In this document: positions 44,736 to 53,892 of the stretch, one piece after another
How positions within the stretch are numbered: position 1 is the stretch's first letter
How the letters are laid out: every line of letters starts with the position of its first letter
DNA from: JAVWJP01 sp036638975
GTDB taxonomy: Bacteria; Bacillota; Clostridia; Oscillospirales; Ruminococcaceae
Assembly (NCBI GenBank): GCA_036638975.1
Contig: JAVWJP010000008.1
Location: 13,090 to 77,089, forward strand
DNA length: 64,000 nucleotides
Reading direction: 5' to 3'
Position numbers and translations under genes: made by a program
The notes under the pieces: generated by a model
Seen by the model: the letters and a program-made list of their open reading frames with translations, nothing else
The model's database searches: none
What the model was told of the DNA's origin: nothing

Positions 44736-46067
44736 ATGTCCGTTAAGGTAGGAATGGTTTCATTGGGGTGCAACAAAAACCAGGTTGATGCCGAAATAAT
44801 GCTTTCGCTTATTACAGAGCACGGCTTTGTTATATGTGCAGACCCCGCAAAATGTGATGTTGTAATAATAAACACCTGTGGGTTTATAGAGGACGCAAAG
44901 CGCGAGGCTATCGAGAATATTTTAGAGTTTGCACAGCTTAAAAAAAGCGGTGTAATTAAAGCCGTTGTGGTTACGGGCTGTCTTGCAGAGCGCTACCAAA
45001 TGGAGATAGCCAAAGAGATTCCGGAGGCGGACGTAATACTGGGGATAGGCTCTAACAAAAACATTGCAGAGGCTATAGAGCGGGCGCTAAGCGGCGAAAA
45101 GGTGTATATGTTTGGCGAAAAAACCGAGCTTCCTCTTAGCGGAAGCCGCATTATAACAACACCGCCATACACAGCCTACCTTAAAATTGCCGAGGGCTGC
45201 GACAACCGCTGTACCTACTGTGCCATTCCGCTTATACGCGGGGGACTGCGAAGCCGCCCCTTGGACGAGGTTGTAGCAGAAGCCGAAAAGCTTGTGGCGG
45301 ACGGTGTGCGCGAGCTTAATGTTATAGCGCAGGACACCACGCGCTACGGTGAGGACTTAGGCGGTGGTCTGCTTTTGCCTAAGCTTTTGACGCGCCTTTG
45401 CAGCATTAAAGACTTGCACTGGGTGCGCGTGCTTTATGCCTACCCGGACAGGGTGACAGATGAATTGCTGGACGTAATGGCAAAAGAAGATAAAATATGT
45501 AAATATATAGATATACCTCTGCAACACGCAAGCGGCAAAATACTAAAACGCATGAACCGCCGTTTTGACAGAGCATCTCTTACAGAGCTTTTAAATAAAA
45601 CCCGCGAAAAAATTAAGGGCGTTACGCTGCGCACCACATTTATTACGGGCTTTCCGGGCGAAACAGAGGAGGATTTTACAGAGCTTTGCACCTTTGTTAA
45701 AGAAATCCGCTTTGACAGGCTTGGCTGCTTTGCCTATTCTGCTGAGGAAGATACACCGGCAGCCTCAATGCCGGACCAGCTTGACGACGATGTAAAGCGC
45801 CGCCGCGCAGAGGTTGTAATGGAGCTGCAAATGGGTGTTTCAGAGGAGCTTTCGCGCGAGAAAATAGGCAAAACATTAGAGGTTTTGGTGGAGGCTTACA
45901 ACAAAAAAGAAAAAATTTACAGCGGACGTACTGCCGCAGATGCGCCGGAGATTGACGGAAATGTTTATTTTACGTCAAAAACTACGCTTAAAGCAGGCAG
46001 CTTTGTTATGGTAACTGTCGATGATGTCACGGAGTACGACTTGCTGGGGCATATGGCAGAACAATAA
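44736..46067 (+). CDS. rimO: Ribosomal protein S12 methylthiotransferase RimO
   Basis: A 443-residue methylthiotransferase: N-terminal UPF0004 domain with the first cluster Cys (SLGCNKNQVDAE, NTCGFIEDAK, TGCLAERY), radical SAM motif GCDNRCTYCAIPLIRG, and a C-terminal TRAM region. The CNKNQVDAE string points to RimO rather than MiaB. It adds a methylthio group to Asp of S12. GGAG site before the ATG, cotranscribed with recA-recX-pgsA likely. Confidence 0.93.
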   Translation: MSVKVGMVSLGCNKNQVDAEIMLSLITEHGFVICADPAKCDVVIINTCGFIEDAKREAIENILEFAQLKKSGVIKAVVVTGCLAERYQMEIAKEIPEADVILGIGSNKNIAEAIERALSGEKVYMFGEKTELPLSGSRIITTPPYTAYLKIAEGCDNRCTYCAIPLIRGGLRSRPLDEVVAEAEKLVADGVRELNVIAQDTTRYGEDLGGGLLLPKLLTRLCSIKDLHWVRVLYAYPDRVTDELLDVMAKEDKICKYIDIPLQHASGKILKRMNRRFDRASLTELLNKTREKIKGVTLRTTFITGFPGETEEDFTELCTFVKEIRFDRLGCFAYSAEEDTPAASMPDQLDDDVKRRRAEVVMELQMGVSEELSREKIGKTLEVLVEAYNKKEKIYSGRTAADAPEIDGNVYFTSKTTLKAGSFVMVTVDDVTEYDLLGHMAEQ

Positions 46068-46086
46068 ACAAGGGGGTTTTTTTCAA

Positions 46087-46659
46087 ATGAATCTTCCAAA
46101 TAAGCTTACGGTGCTTCGCATGGCTTTAGTGCCTGTATTTGTGGTTTTTATGTTTGCAGACGGCATTGCTAACAATTATATTATCGCGTTTTTTATATTT
46201 ATTGTGGCATCTTTTACCGATATGCTTGACGGACAGATTGCGCGCAAAAATAATCTGGTTACAGATTTTGGCAAATTTATGGACCCGCTTGCCGATAAAA
46301 TTTTGGTTATGAGCGCCATGCTTTGCCTTGTGCAGATGAAATATGTGCCGGCGTGGGTGGTAATAGTTATATTATCGCGCGAGTTTTTGGTCACCTCTTT
46401 GCGGCTTATTGCGGCGGGGCAGGGCACTGTTATTGCCGCCGACAAGCTGGGTAAATACAAAACAGTGTGCCAAATGGCATGGCTGGGGCTTGCGCTTATA
46501 TCGGCTTGGGTTTACGATATTGGTGTGGGGTCTGTACAGCTTGCAGACACTATGCTTATGCTATGTAATGGTTTAATGTGGCTCTCGCTTATATTAACTG
46601 TTGTTTCGGGCGTAAATTATGTTGTAAAAAATAAAAATTGCATCAGCACAATGAAGTAA
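46087..46659 (+). CDS. pgsA: CDP-diacylglycerol--glycerol-3-phosphate 3-phosphatidyltransferase
   Basis: A 190-residue membrane enzyme. It begins MNLPNKLTVLRMALVPVFVV and carries the CDP-alcohol phosphotransferase motif TDMLDGQIARKNNLVTDFGK followed by FMDPLADK (D-G-A-R-G-D-D). It makes phosphatidylglycerol phosphate. I chose ATG 46087 after AAGGGGG; the frame extends upstream into rimO without a ribosome site. It lies between rimO and cysS. Confidence 0.94.
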   Translation: MNLPNKLTVLRMALVPVFVVFMFADGIANNYIIAFFIFIVASFTDMLDGQIARKNNLVTDFGKFMDPLADKILVMSAMLCLVQMKYVPAWVVIVILSREFLVTSLRLIAAGQGTVIAADKLGKYKTVCQMAWLGLALISAWVYDIGVGSVQLADTMLMLCNGLMWLSLILTVVSGVNYVVKNKNCISTMK

Positions 46660-46681
46660 AGATTACTGAGGAGAAAAGCAA

Positions 46682-48088
46682 ATGAAAGTATACAACACAT
46701 TGACAAGGCAAAAAGAGGAGCTTATACCCATTAAGGCGGGCGAGATTAAAATGTATGCCTGCGGACCTACCGTCTACAATTTTATACACATAGGTAACGC
46801 TCGCCCTATATGTGTGTTTGACGTTTTGCGCCGTTACCTTGAGTACCGCGGCAACAAGGTAAGCTTTGTGCAAAATTTTACCGATATTGATGATAAGCTT
46901 ATAAAAAAAGCGGCCGAAGAAGGTATTACAGTTGCCGAAGTTGCCGAGAGATATATAAAAGAGTACGAAACCGATGCCAAAGGTCTTGGCGTTTTGCCTG
47001 CCACCTTTCACCCGCGCGCAACCGAGAACATAGCAGAAATTATTCGCATAGTAAGCGAGCTTTGCGAAAAAGGCTTTGCCTACGCCGTAAATGGTGATGT
47101 TTATTTTCGCACCAAAAAGGACGAGGGCTATGGCAAGCTTTCGCATATGCCGCTTGAGGACTTGGACGCGGGCAACCGCATAGATGTAAGCGAGCAAAAA
47201 GAGGACGCTATGGATTTCGTCCTTTGGAAGGCGGCAAAGCCGGGGGAACCCTCTTGGCATTCACCGTGGGGTGAGGGCAGACCGGGCTGGCATATAGAAT
47301 GCACGGCGATGATATATAAATATCTGGGCGAAACTATAGATATACATTGCGGCGGGCAGGACTTAATCTTCCCGCACCACGAAAACGAGATTGCGCAGGC
47401 AGAGTGCTGCTCAGGGCATGAATATGTGCATTATTGGATGCACAACGGTTATATAAATGTGGACAACCGCAAGATGAGCAAGAGCCTTAATAACTTTTTT
47501 ACAACGCGGGCGGTTGCCGAAAAATACGGCTATGAGCCTATAAAATTTATGATGCTGCAAGCACATTACCGCAGCCCCATCAACTACAGCATAGAGGTTA
47601 TAGAGCAGTGCACAGCGGCGCTTGACCGCCTGCATACTTGCCGCGATAATTTAGATTTTGCGCTTAAAGCTGCCGCAGAAAGCGCAACTGAGGGCGAAGC
47701 CGTGCTTATGGCACAGTTACCTGCACGGCGCGAGCAGTTTATTGCGGCAATGGACGATGACCTTAACACCGCCGACGGAATAGCGGCGTTGTTTGACTTG
47801 GCGCGAGATATAAATACAGCCGTTGTTCAGCCGCGCAGTGCAGAGTACCTAAATGCCGCTGCCGCTATGTTTGACGAGCTTTGCGCTGTGCTGGGATTAC
47901 TTTACAACAGGTGCGAAAAAAACCTTGGCAGCTTAGAGGACGAGGTAGAAGCGCTTATAACAAAGCGTGCCGAGGCGCGCAAAAACAAAGACTATAAGCT
48001 GTCTGACGAAATTCGCGACAAGCTTAAAGACATGGGCGTAGTGCTGGAGGATACACCGCAGGGTGTAAAGTGGCAGCTTATTAAATAA
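46682..48088 (+). CDS. cysS: Cysteinyl-tRNA synthetase
   Basis: A 468-residue class I synthetase with CGPTVYNFIHIGNARP (HIGH-type HIGN and zinc Cys), the second zinc site GWHIECTAM and HCGGQDLIFPHHENEIAQ, and KMSKSLNNF. The C-terminal helix bundle and tail (KDYKLSDEIRDKLKDMGVVL) are intact. It charges tRNA-Cys. GAGGAG site. It follows pgsA by 22 bp. Confidence 0.96.
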   Translation: MKVYNTLTRQKEELIPIKAGEIKMYACGPTVYNFIHIGNARPICVFDVLRRYLEYRGNKVSFVQNFTDIDDKLIKKAAEEGITVAEVAERYIKEYETDAKGLGVLPATFHPRATENIAEIIRIVSELCEKGFAYAVNGDVYFRTKKDEGYGKLSHMPLEDLDAGNRIDVSEQKEDAMDFVLWKAAKPGEPSWHSPWGEGRPGWHIECTAMIYKYLGETIDIHCGGQDLIFPHHENEIAQAECCSGHEYVHYWMHNGYINVDNRKMSKSLNNFFTTRAVAEKYGYEPIKFMMLQAHYRSPINYSIEVIEQCTAALDRLHTCRDNLDFALKAAAESATEGEAVLMAQLPARREQFIAAMDDDLNTADGIAALFDLARDINTAVVQPRSAEYLNAAAAMFDELCAVLGLLYNRCEKNLGSLEDEVEALITKRAEARKNKDYKLSDEIRDKLKDMGVVLEDTPQGVKWQLIK

Positions 48089-48135
48089 GATGCTTTGTGA
48101 CCGGCATAATTTAATTAACAATGGAGGCATTTATT

Positions 48136-48465
48136 GTGGAAAGCTTTAGCGCAGATGAAATAAGAACGGGTAAAATTTACAGCATATGTGCGTACCTTGG
48201 TATACTTGTGCTTGTCCCCATTTTGGCGGCGCGTCAAAACCGTTTTGCAATGTACCATGCCAATCAGGGCTTGGTGCTGCTTGGCTTTTCGCTGCTTTGC
48301 AATGTTATAGACTGGCTTGGCAAGTTTAATGTGCCATTTGCGGGCTTAGTGGGCAGTGTCGGCTGGCTTTTGTGGATAATTTTTGTGGTGATGGGAATAA
48401 TTAATGTGATAAACGGTGTAGCAAAGCCACTGCCGATTATAGGGCAGATAAGTATTATAAAATGA
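48136..48465 (+). CDS. Small three-pass membrane protein, DUF4870-like
   Basis: A 109-residue protein with three hydrophobic segments and the DUF4870-like centre RFAMYHANQGLVLLGFSL. The end reads NGVAKPLPIIGQISIIK. Start taken at GTG 48136, 8 bp after GGAGG; a start at 48121 overlaps the site. Function unknown. Convergent with the large fusion gene, separated by a terminator. Confidence 0.75.
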   Translation: MESFSADEIRTGKIYSICAYLGILVLVPILAARQNRFAMYHANQGLVLLGFSLLCNVIDWLGKFNVPFAGLVGSVGWLLWIIFVVMGIINVINGVAKPLPIIGQISIIK

Positions 48466-48535
48466 CCTTGCTTTAAAACAAGCAGTTAGGTAAATTTTTT
48501 TAAAGACTGTTTTTCTACACGCATATAAACATAAA

Positions 48536-48577
48536 AATGCGGCGTGCTTCAAAAAAAAGATGAAGCGCGCCGCATTA
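48536..48577 (-). terminator. Terminator downstream of the CinA-sortase-SpoIID gene
   Basis: AATGCGGCGCGCTTC pairs with GAAGCACGCCGCATT on the reverse strand across an 8-T loop, followed by TTTTATG. It ends the leftward iscS-thiI-fusion transcript. Confidence 0.8.
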
Positions 48578-48590
48578 GCTTTGCCCTGCT

Positions 48591-51428
48591 TTACCCAACG
48601 GTACAGCCGGGGTAATAATGCTCTAAAATCTCTACATAGCTGCTGCCCTGCTTTGCCATGGCGTTGGCGCCGTGTTGGCTCATGCCCACGCCGTGCCCGT
48701 AGCCATAGGTGGTAAACACTACCTTCTCGCCGACAAATTCCCAGTCAAAGGCAGAGCTTCTAAGCCCAAAGATATTTTCACGAAATGCCCTGCCGCTGCT
48801 TAACTTTTTGTTGCCCACTAAAATTTTGGCGTTGTAGCCGCCGCCAGTTTTGCTCTCTACCTTAAACCATTCGTCGTCGGGAACATCGGTAAGGTCTATG
48901 CCGTATGCCGAATATATTCTGTCTATAACGTCGCTTCGGCTAAAGCTTTTTGTCGCCCTGTAGCCGGGCTCGTTTTCGTCCCATATGCTTTCTACATTTT
49001 GGTTGTGGCATGGCAGAGAGCCGCCCCAAACCTCTTTTGCGGTGTTTGTTGTACCTGCCGAAATAGAAAAAAAGTACGCGTCCACAGTTTTGCCGTTAAG
49101 CCTTATGGTTTGTCCCCAAACTGCGCTTACCGCGTTTTTAACGGCATTGTTTGGGGTTCTGCGCGCCATTCCGTTTATATCGCACCCACGCGAAACCAGT
49201 CTGCTTGTCATTGCAACAGCCTGTGCTTTAAGCGCCTCTGGCTTAAAGGTGCCGCCTGTTTCGTTCATAGTCATTTGGCATATTGCATCATATGCTTCCA
49301 TTTCGCTGCCGTTTATGTACACGGTGTCGCTGCGCCCTATTGCGCCGCCGTCCACCGCAAATTCTTCTTCGCTTTGCCGTTCGTCCTTTTGTGACGAGCT
49401 TTTTGAGCTTGCAGGCAGAAGCTCAAACTCTATTTCATCAAGGCTTTCGCTGCTCGTGCTTTCGCTGCTCGTGCTTTTGCTGCTTGTGCTTTCGCTGCTT
49501 GTGCTTTCGCTGCTAGTGCTTTCGCTGCTAGTGCTTTCGCTGCTAGTGCTTTCGCTGCTCGTGCTTTTGCTGCTTGTGCTTTCGCTGCTTGTGCTTTTGC
49601 TGCTTGTGCTTTCGCTGCTTGTGCTTTCGCTGCTTGTGCTTTCGCTGCTTGTGCTTTCGCTGCTCGTGCTTTCGCTGCTCGTGCTTTTGCTGCTCGTGCT
49701 CTCACTGCTTGTGCTTTTACTGCTCGTGCTTGACTGTGAAGGCTTTGCATAGTATTGTCCGGGCATCAGCGGGTTTGGGTTAAGCTTGGCGGCAGAGGTG
49801 TTTACCTCAGGGCTCTCCCCTGCCCTAACCTTGCGCCCTATAACTACAAGCCGCGCTATGCGCTCGCCTGTAACAGGGTCGCGGAAGGAATAATCGCAGG
49901 TGGAAAGTGTAATAAATTTATCTGTCGTTTTTACATCTACGCCTGTGTTTATAAGGGTACGCCTGTTAATCTTTTCTATAAAGTCTTTTGTTTCGGCACT
50001 GCTTTTTGGGTTTATAAAATTATGATAATCAAAGTTTGGGTCGTTGGCGGTAGTTAGTACCACTGCCGCTATTTTATACTTGCCTTCTCTGTACACGCTG
50101 TCAAATTGTATGACTGGGTGCGCTTTATAATAACTTAAATCTTTATAGTTTATAAGCTCTCCAAAAATTTGCCCATCTGTCATGTTGTGCCCATAGATGA
50201 GCGTATTTGTGCTTTCTTTTTTAAGGTCAACGCGAAAATCTAAAAAAGGCACGCCGTGCTTGTCGTCCTTTTTGTAGAAGGTTCTGCGCAGGTAATAGCT
50301 GTTGTCATCTGCCTGTACAATGGCATATTTAAGCGGCGTATCCGCTATTTCTATTCTTCCTGCGACATCTTTGTTGATGTTCCACCATGGTATGAACTTT
50401 GCAAGGTATTCGGCGGGATAGCCCTCGGGACGAGAGCTGTCGTCGGCAGTGACAAGCATATTCTCCATAGAGCTTACCATGCCCTTGTTTGCCTGTGACG
50501 AATAAAAATAGTTTGCTATATATGTGCCTGAGCAAACAAGTACAAGCAGTGATATGCACAGTATTGTTTTGCGGATAATATCGCCCCTGCTGTCGCCCCT
50601 CCAAGGCACTACGTTTTGTATAAACGAGTGCTTGCGTGAGGTATCCTGCTTAAAAGCTGTAAGCTGTGTTCCGTTTGCGGGCAGTACGGCGGTGCTTAGC
50701 TTGTCGCGGATTTCGGAAACAGCGGGGGTACAGATAACCTGTGCCATGGTTTGGCTTTGCGCCCGTGCTGTAACGCGCAAAAGCAGACCGCGCCCCATGG
50801 GGTATATTGCCACAGAGGGGTTTTGGCTTTGCATAAGCTCGTCCAGATATTTTGTGACTGCGGCGATGCTTAGCCCCTCTACTCCAATGTCTGTATAGAC
50901 TATTTCATCTTCGGCAAAGCCCACCAGATAATTATAAATTTGGTTGATTAAAAGCGGCATAAATTCCTTTGCGGCTCCGGGCAGGCTTAAAATACATTGT
51001 GCGCCTGAGGCAAGCGCAAAGGCAGGTGAAGCACCGTTTTCGTTTAAAAAAACAGTAGAGCCCTCCGGTACCATGGCTTGCTTTTGCCAACCCGCGGGTG
51101 CTCGCTTTTTGCTGCATTTGTAGTATTCTTTTGCCTGAGCAAGGCTTTCTTCGTGTGTTAAAAGCTCAATATTAAGCCCATGCTCAAGGGTTTCTTTGGT
51201 TATGTCGCCATCGCCTATGCCAACGCCGCCAAGTAAAATAATAAGCTCACTGCGCTCCAGTGCTTGTGCAAGCGCCGTGTGAAGCGCTTCTTCGCTTCCG
51301 CCCACGGTGCAGCTTTGTTTAAGTGTTATGCCAAGCCCCAAAAGCAGGTCTGATATAAGCTTTGTGCTTTGTGCCAAAGCCAGACCCGCATCTTCGTCTG
51401 TTCCGATTCCTATAAGCTCCGCTGTCAC
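48591..51428 (-). CDS. CinA-N/KH - membrane anchor - class B sortase - Ser-rich repeat - SpoIID fusion protein
   Basis: One unbroken 945-residue frame, GTG start after AAGGGGG. Residues 1-170: CinA N-terminal domain (LIILLGGVGIGDGDITKETL, VFLNENGASPAFALA, LSLPGAAKEF); 171-250: CinA KH-like part; no PncC deamidase follows. Residues 286-308: one membrane segment. Residues 320-535: sortase B fold with His414 (IYGHNM), Cys511 (TLSTCDYSF) and Arg526 (GERIARLVVIGR). Residues 567-661: 19 STSSE/STSSK repeats. Residues 700-945: SpoIID domain with Glu723 (MTMNETGGTFKPEALKAQAV) and TYGYGHGVGMSQHGANAMAK. The CinA part would be inside, the sortase and SpoIID parts outside the membrane. It follows thiI by 62 bp. 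Role unknown. Confidence 0.87.
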   Translation of the reverse strand: MTAELIGIGTDEDAGLALAQSTKLISDLLLGLGITLKQSCTVGGSEEALHTALAQALERSELIILLGGVGIGDGDITKETLEHGLNIELLTHEESLAQAKEYYKCSKKRAPAGWQKQAMVPEGSTVFLNENGASPAFALASGAQCILSLPGAAKEFMPLLINQIYNYLVGFAEDEIVYTDIGVEGLSIAAVTKYLDELMQSQNPSVAIYPMGRGLLLRVTARAQSQTMAQVICTPAVSEIRDKLSTAVLPANGTQLTAFKQDTSRKHSFIQNVVPWRGDSRGDIIRKTILCISLLVLVCSGTYIANYFYSSQANKGMVSSMENMLVTADDSSRPEGYPAEYLAKFIPWWNINKDVAGRIEIADTPLKYAIVQADDNSYYLRRTFYKKDDKHGVPFLDFRVDLKKESTNTLIYGHNMTDGQIFGELINYKDLSYYKAHPVIQFDSVYREGKYKIAAVVLTTANDPNFDYHNFINPKSSAETKDFIEKINRRTLINTGVDVKTTDKFITLSTCDYSFRDPVTGERIARLVVIGRKVRAGESPEVNTSAAKLNPNPLMPGQYYAKPSQSSTSSKSTSSESTSSKSTSSESTSSESTSSESTSSESTSSESTSSKSTSSESTSSKSTSSESTSSESTSSESTSSESTSSESTSSKSTSSESTSSESLDEIEFELLPASSKSSSQKDERQSEEEFAVDGGAIGRSDTVYINGSEMEAYDAICQMTMNETGGTFKPEALKAQAVAMTSRLVSRGCDINGMARRTPNNAVKNAVSAVWGQTIRLNGKTVDAYFFSISAGTTNTAKEVWGGSLPCHNQNVESIWDENEPGYRATKSFSRSDVIDRIYSAYGIDLTDVPDDEWFKVESKTGGGYNAKILVGNKKLSSGRAFRENIFGLRSSAFDWEFVGEKVVFTTYGYGHGVGMSQHGANAMAKQGSSYVEILEHYYPGCTVG
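49446..49730 (-). repeat. 15-bp tandem repeat encoding the Ser-rich linker
   Basis: About 19 in-frame copies of a 15-bp unit on the reverse strand, encoding STSSE or STSSK (residues 567-661 of the fusion protein). Codon variants differ only at Ser wobble and at the Glu/Lys codon (GAA/AAA). This is a likely length-variable tract and a place for assembly error. Confidence 0.9.
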
Positions 51429-51490
51429 TTTAGCACCCCCTTGCGGATTGTATTTCCAATAAAATTTATTATCGGTGTCGGCTCTGTATG

Positions 51491-52660
51491 TCAGCGAATT
51501 ATAAGCTCCTCTATACCGTCAAGCGCTGTTTGCATAAGCCCCTCGGTGTCAAGCGGCGCTTCTGCCTCCTCTACAAAATGCAGCTTAGGTTTTATGCGCG
51601 GGTGCTTTGGAGTAAACACAGTACAGCAATCCTCATATGGCAAAATTGAGGTGTCGAAGGTGTCAATCTTGCGGGCTGTCTGCACAATTTCTTCTTTGTC
51701 CATGCCTATAACCGGACGAAAAACAGGCATTTCACATACGGCATCTGTGCAGGCTATTGCACCTATGGTCTGGCTTGCCACCTGTGCCAAGCTTTCGCCT
51801 GTTATAAGTGCGGTACAATCGGTTTGCACAGCAAGCCTTTGCGCAAGCTTCATCATAAAGCGGCGCATTATAATTGTAAAAAGCTCTTCGGGGCAGTTCT
51901 CCTTTATAGCCTCTTGAATTGCGGTAAAAGGCACAACATAAAGCCTTATGTGCCCTGTGTAAGCCACCATTTTTTGCAGTAGGGTAATTACCTTTTGCTT
52001 TGCACGCTCGCTTGTGTAAGGCGGGCTTGCAAAGTGTATTGCCGAAACCTCAACCCCCCGCTTAGCCATCATGTAGCCAGCTACGGGGCTGTCTATACCG
52101 CCGGACATAAGCAGCATTGCCTTACCGCTTGTGCCAACTGGCATTCCGCCCGCGCCGGGCAACTGCTTTGCGTGTATATAGGCGTGGTTTTCGCGTATTT
52201 CAACCCAAACCGTCATCTCGGGGTTTTGCACATTTACGCTAAGATTAGGGTATGCGTCAAGTAAAATTCCCCCAAGCTCCTCGCATATTTGCGGGGAGTT
52301 CATGGGGAAGCTTTTGTCGCTGCGCCGTGCCTGTACCTTAAAGGTGCTTACAAACGGCAGTGTGTCCGCCAGATATTCTACGGCAGCAGTACTTATTATG
52401 TCCCAGTTTTTTTCTACAATAGCTGCGCGGGATAGTGCGGCAAAGCCGAACACGCGTGAAAGACGCTCGACAGCCTCATCTAAGTCTATATCGGAGGCAG
52501 TGGGTGCGCAGTAAATGGTTGATTGTGACTTTGTAAATTTAAAACCGCCCAGGCTTTCAAGACGTCGGCGTGCGTTACGAATAAGAGTATCTTCAAAGCT
52601 GCTGCGGTTAAGCCCTTTAAGCGCAATTTCTCCGCTTTTAAGCAGAATAATTTCTTTCAT
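51491..52660 (-). CDS. thiI: tRNA 4-thiouridine synthase ThiI
   Basis: A 389-residue protein: ferredoxin-like N-terminus (LLKSGEIALKGLNRSSFEDT), THUMP domain (about 60-165) and PP-loop AMLLMSGGIDSPVAGY with RFMMKLAQRLA. No C-terminal rhodanese domain, as usual in Firmicutes; the sulfur comes through a dedicated cysteine desulfurase, encoded directly upstream here (16 bp). It makes s4U8 in tRNA. Confidence 0.95.
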   Translation of the reverse strand: MKEIILLKSGEIALKGLNRSSFEDTLIRNARRRLESLGGFKFTKSQSTIYCAPTASDIDLDEAVERLSRVFGFAALSRAAIVEKNWDIISTAAVEYLADTLPFVSTFKVQARRSDKSFPMNSPQICEELGGILLDAYPNLSVNVQNPEMTVWVEIRENHAYIHAKQLPGAGGMPVGTSGKAMLLMSGGIDSPVAGYMMAKRGVEVSAIHFASPPYTSERAKQKVITLLQKMVAYTGHIRLYVVPFTAIQEAIKENCPEELFTIIMRRFMMKLAQRLAVQTDCTALITGESLAQVASQTIGAIACTDAVCEMPVFRPVIGMDKEEIVQTARKIDTFDTSILPYEDCCTVFTPKHPRIKPKLHFVEEAEAPLDTEGLMQTALDGIEELIIR

Positions 52661-52676
52661 GCGTTAGTGTCCCCTT

Positions 52677-53807
52677 TTATAGCTTTTTTATTTCACGAAT
52701 ACCCTGTTTTAAAACTGTTATAAACCTTGCGACGTCCTCGCAGGTGTTAAATTTACCAAAGCTTATTCTTAAAGCGCTGTCTATTACTTTAGGGTTAAGC
52801 CCCATGCTTGTAAGTACGTGGCTTTTGCCGCCCTTTGCACAAGCCGAGCCGCTTGAAACAAAAACCCCGCGTGTGCTCATATAATGCAGCATAATTTCGC
52901 TGCGAATGCCCATAACGCTTAGGTTTACTATAGACGGAAGCGCATCTGGCGGCGAGTTTATAATAACCTCGTGTATATCGGCAATGCCGCTTATAAGCGC
53001 ATTTGACAAGACAGAGCTGTTTTGCTGTGCCTGTCGGGTGTTTATAAGTGCGGCGGCACAGCCCATTGCAATTATAACCGGTACAGCCTGTGTGCCTGTG
53101 CGAATCCCGCGCTCTTGCCCGCCGCCGAAGCTGCGCGGCGTGAGGTGCACAGCTTTTGCAAGATATAAAGCCCCCACGCCTTTAGGCGCGTGTATTTTGT
53201 GCCCGCTTACGGTTAATAAATCTACCCCGAGTTTTTTTACATTTATTGGCAGCTTGCCAAAGCCCTGTACGGCATCGCAATGTATTATGGTTTTTTTATT
53301 TTTAAGGCGTATGCCCTGTACAAGCTGTTCAAGAGGTAAAATAGTGCCTATTTCGTTGTTTACAAGCATAACGCTTACAAGCACGGTGTGTTCGTCTACC
53401 TCTGCCAATATGTCCTCTGACGCTATATGCCCCTTGCAATCGGGCTTAATGTATACTGCTTTGCACCCAAGACGTTCCAGCTCGGCAAAGCTTTTAAGCA
53501 CTGACGAATGCTCAAACGCTGTGGTTATTATTTTGCCGCCGCGCTTTGCACCCGCAGCCGCAGTGCCTAAAATAGCCAAATTGTTGGCTTCTGTACCGCC
53601 TGAGGTGAATATTATATCATCGCCCGAAGCACCCAGAGCCTCTGCAAGCTGCTCGCGCGAGGCTTTTATGGCAAGCTCGGCATTAAGCCCCTTGTCGTGC
53701 AGTGACGAAGGGTTGCCGTAGTTTTCGCACATCGCCCAAAGCGCTGCTTTTGCTACGCGCTCATCAACCTGCGTGGTTGCGCTGTTGTCTAAGTATGCTT
53801 CTATCAT
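52677..53807 (-). CDS. Cysteine desulfurase (NifS/IscS family, ThiI partner)
   Basis: A 376-residue PLP enzyme. It has AYLDNSATTQVDERV, the His of SGGTEANNLAI, IHCDAVQGFGKLPI, the PLP lysine in VSGHKIHAPKGVGALY, and the active-site Cys in SSGSACAKGGKSHVL. It takes sulfur from cysteine and passes it to ThiI. The link to ThiI (adjacent, one operon) matches the NifZ arrangement of Bacillus. AGGAGAT site before the ATG. Confidence 0.94.
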   Translation of the reverse strand: MIEAYLDNSATTQVDERVAKAALWAMCENYGNPSSLHDKGLNAELAIKASREQLAEALGASGDDIIFTSGGTEANNLAILGTAAAGAKRGGKIITTAFEHSSVLKSFAELERLGCKAVYIKPDCKGHIASEDILAEVDEHTVLVSVMLVNNEIGTILPLEQLVQGIRLKNKKTIIHCDAVQGFGKLPINVKKLGVDLLTVSGHKIHAPKGVGALYLAKAVHLTPRSFGGGQERGIRTGTQAVPVIIAMGCAAALINTRQAQQNSSVLSNALISGIADIHEVIINSPPDALPSIVNLSVMGIRSEIMLHYMSTRGVFVSSGSACAKGGKSHVLTSMGLNPKVIDSALRISFGKFNTCEDVARFITVLKQGIREIKKL

Positions 53808-53863
53808 GCGCTTATCTCCTGTTCTCTGCCCTCTTGGGCGTTTTCAAATAAACTGCTTTTATC

Positions 53864-53892
53864 ATTATACTTTATTCTCTGACATCTTTCAA
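53864..53892 (-). promoter_or_regulatory. Promoter of iscS-thiI-fusion operon
   Basis: On the reverse strand TTGAAA (53887-53892), 17 bp, TATAAT (53864-53869). The -35 hexamer overlaps the first bases of the tandem repeat array. A dyad GCCCAAGAGGGC lies at 53828-53839 between promoter and start codon. Confidence 0.7.

Noticed and set aside
49430..49783. Long open frames on both strands through the Ser-rich repeat, giving Leu/Cys/Ala-repeat proteins
   Set aside because: They are shadows of the 15-bp repeat; only the minus frame continuous with the sortase and SpoIID domains has start, domains and a terminator.
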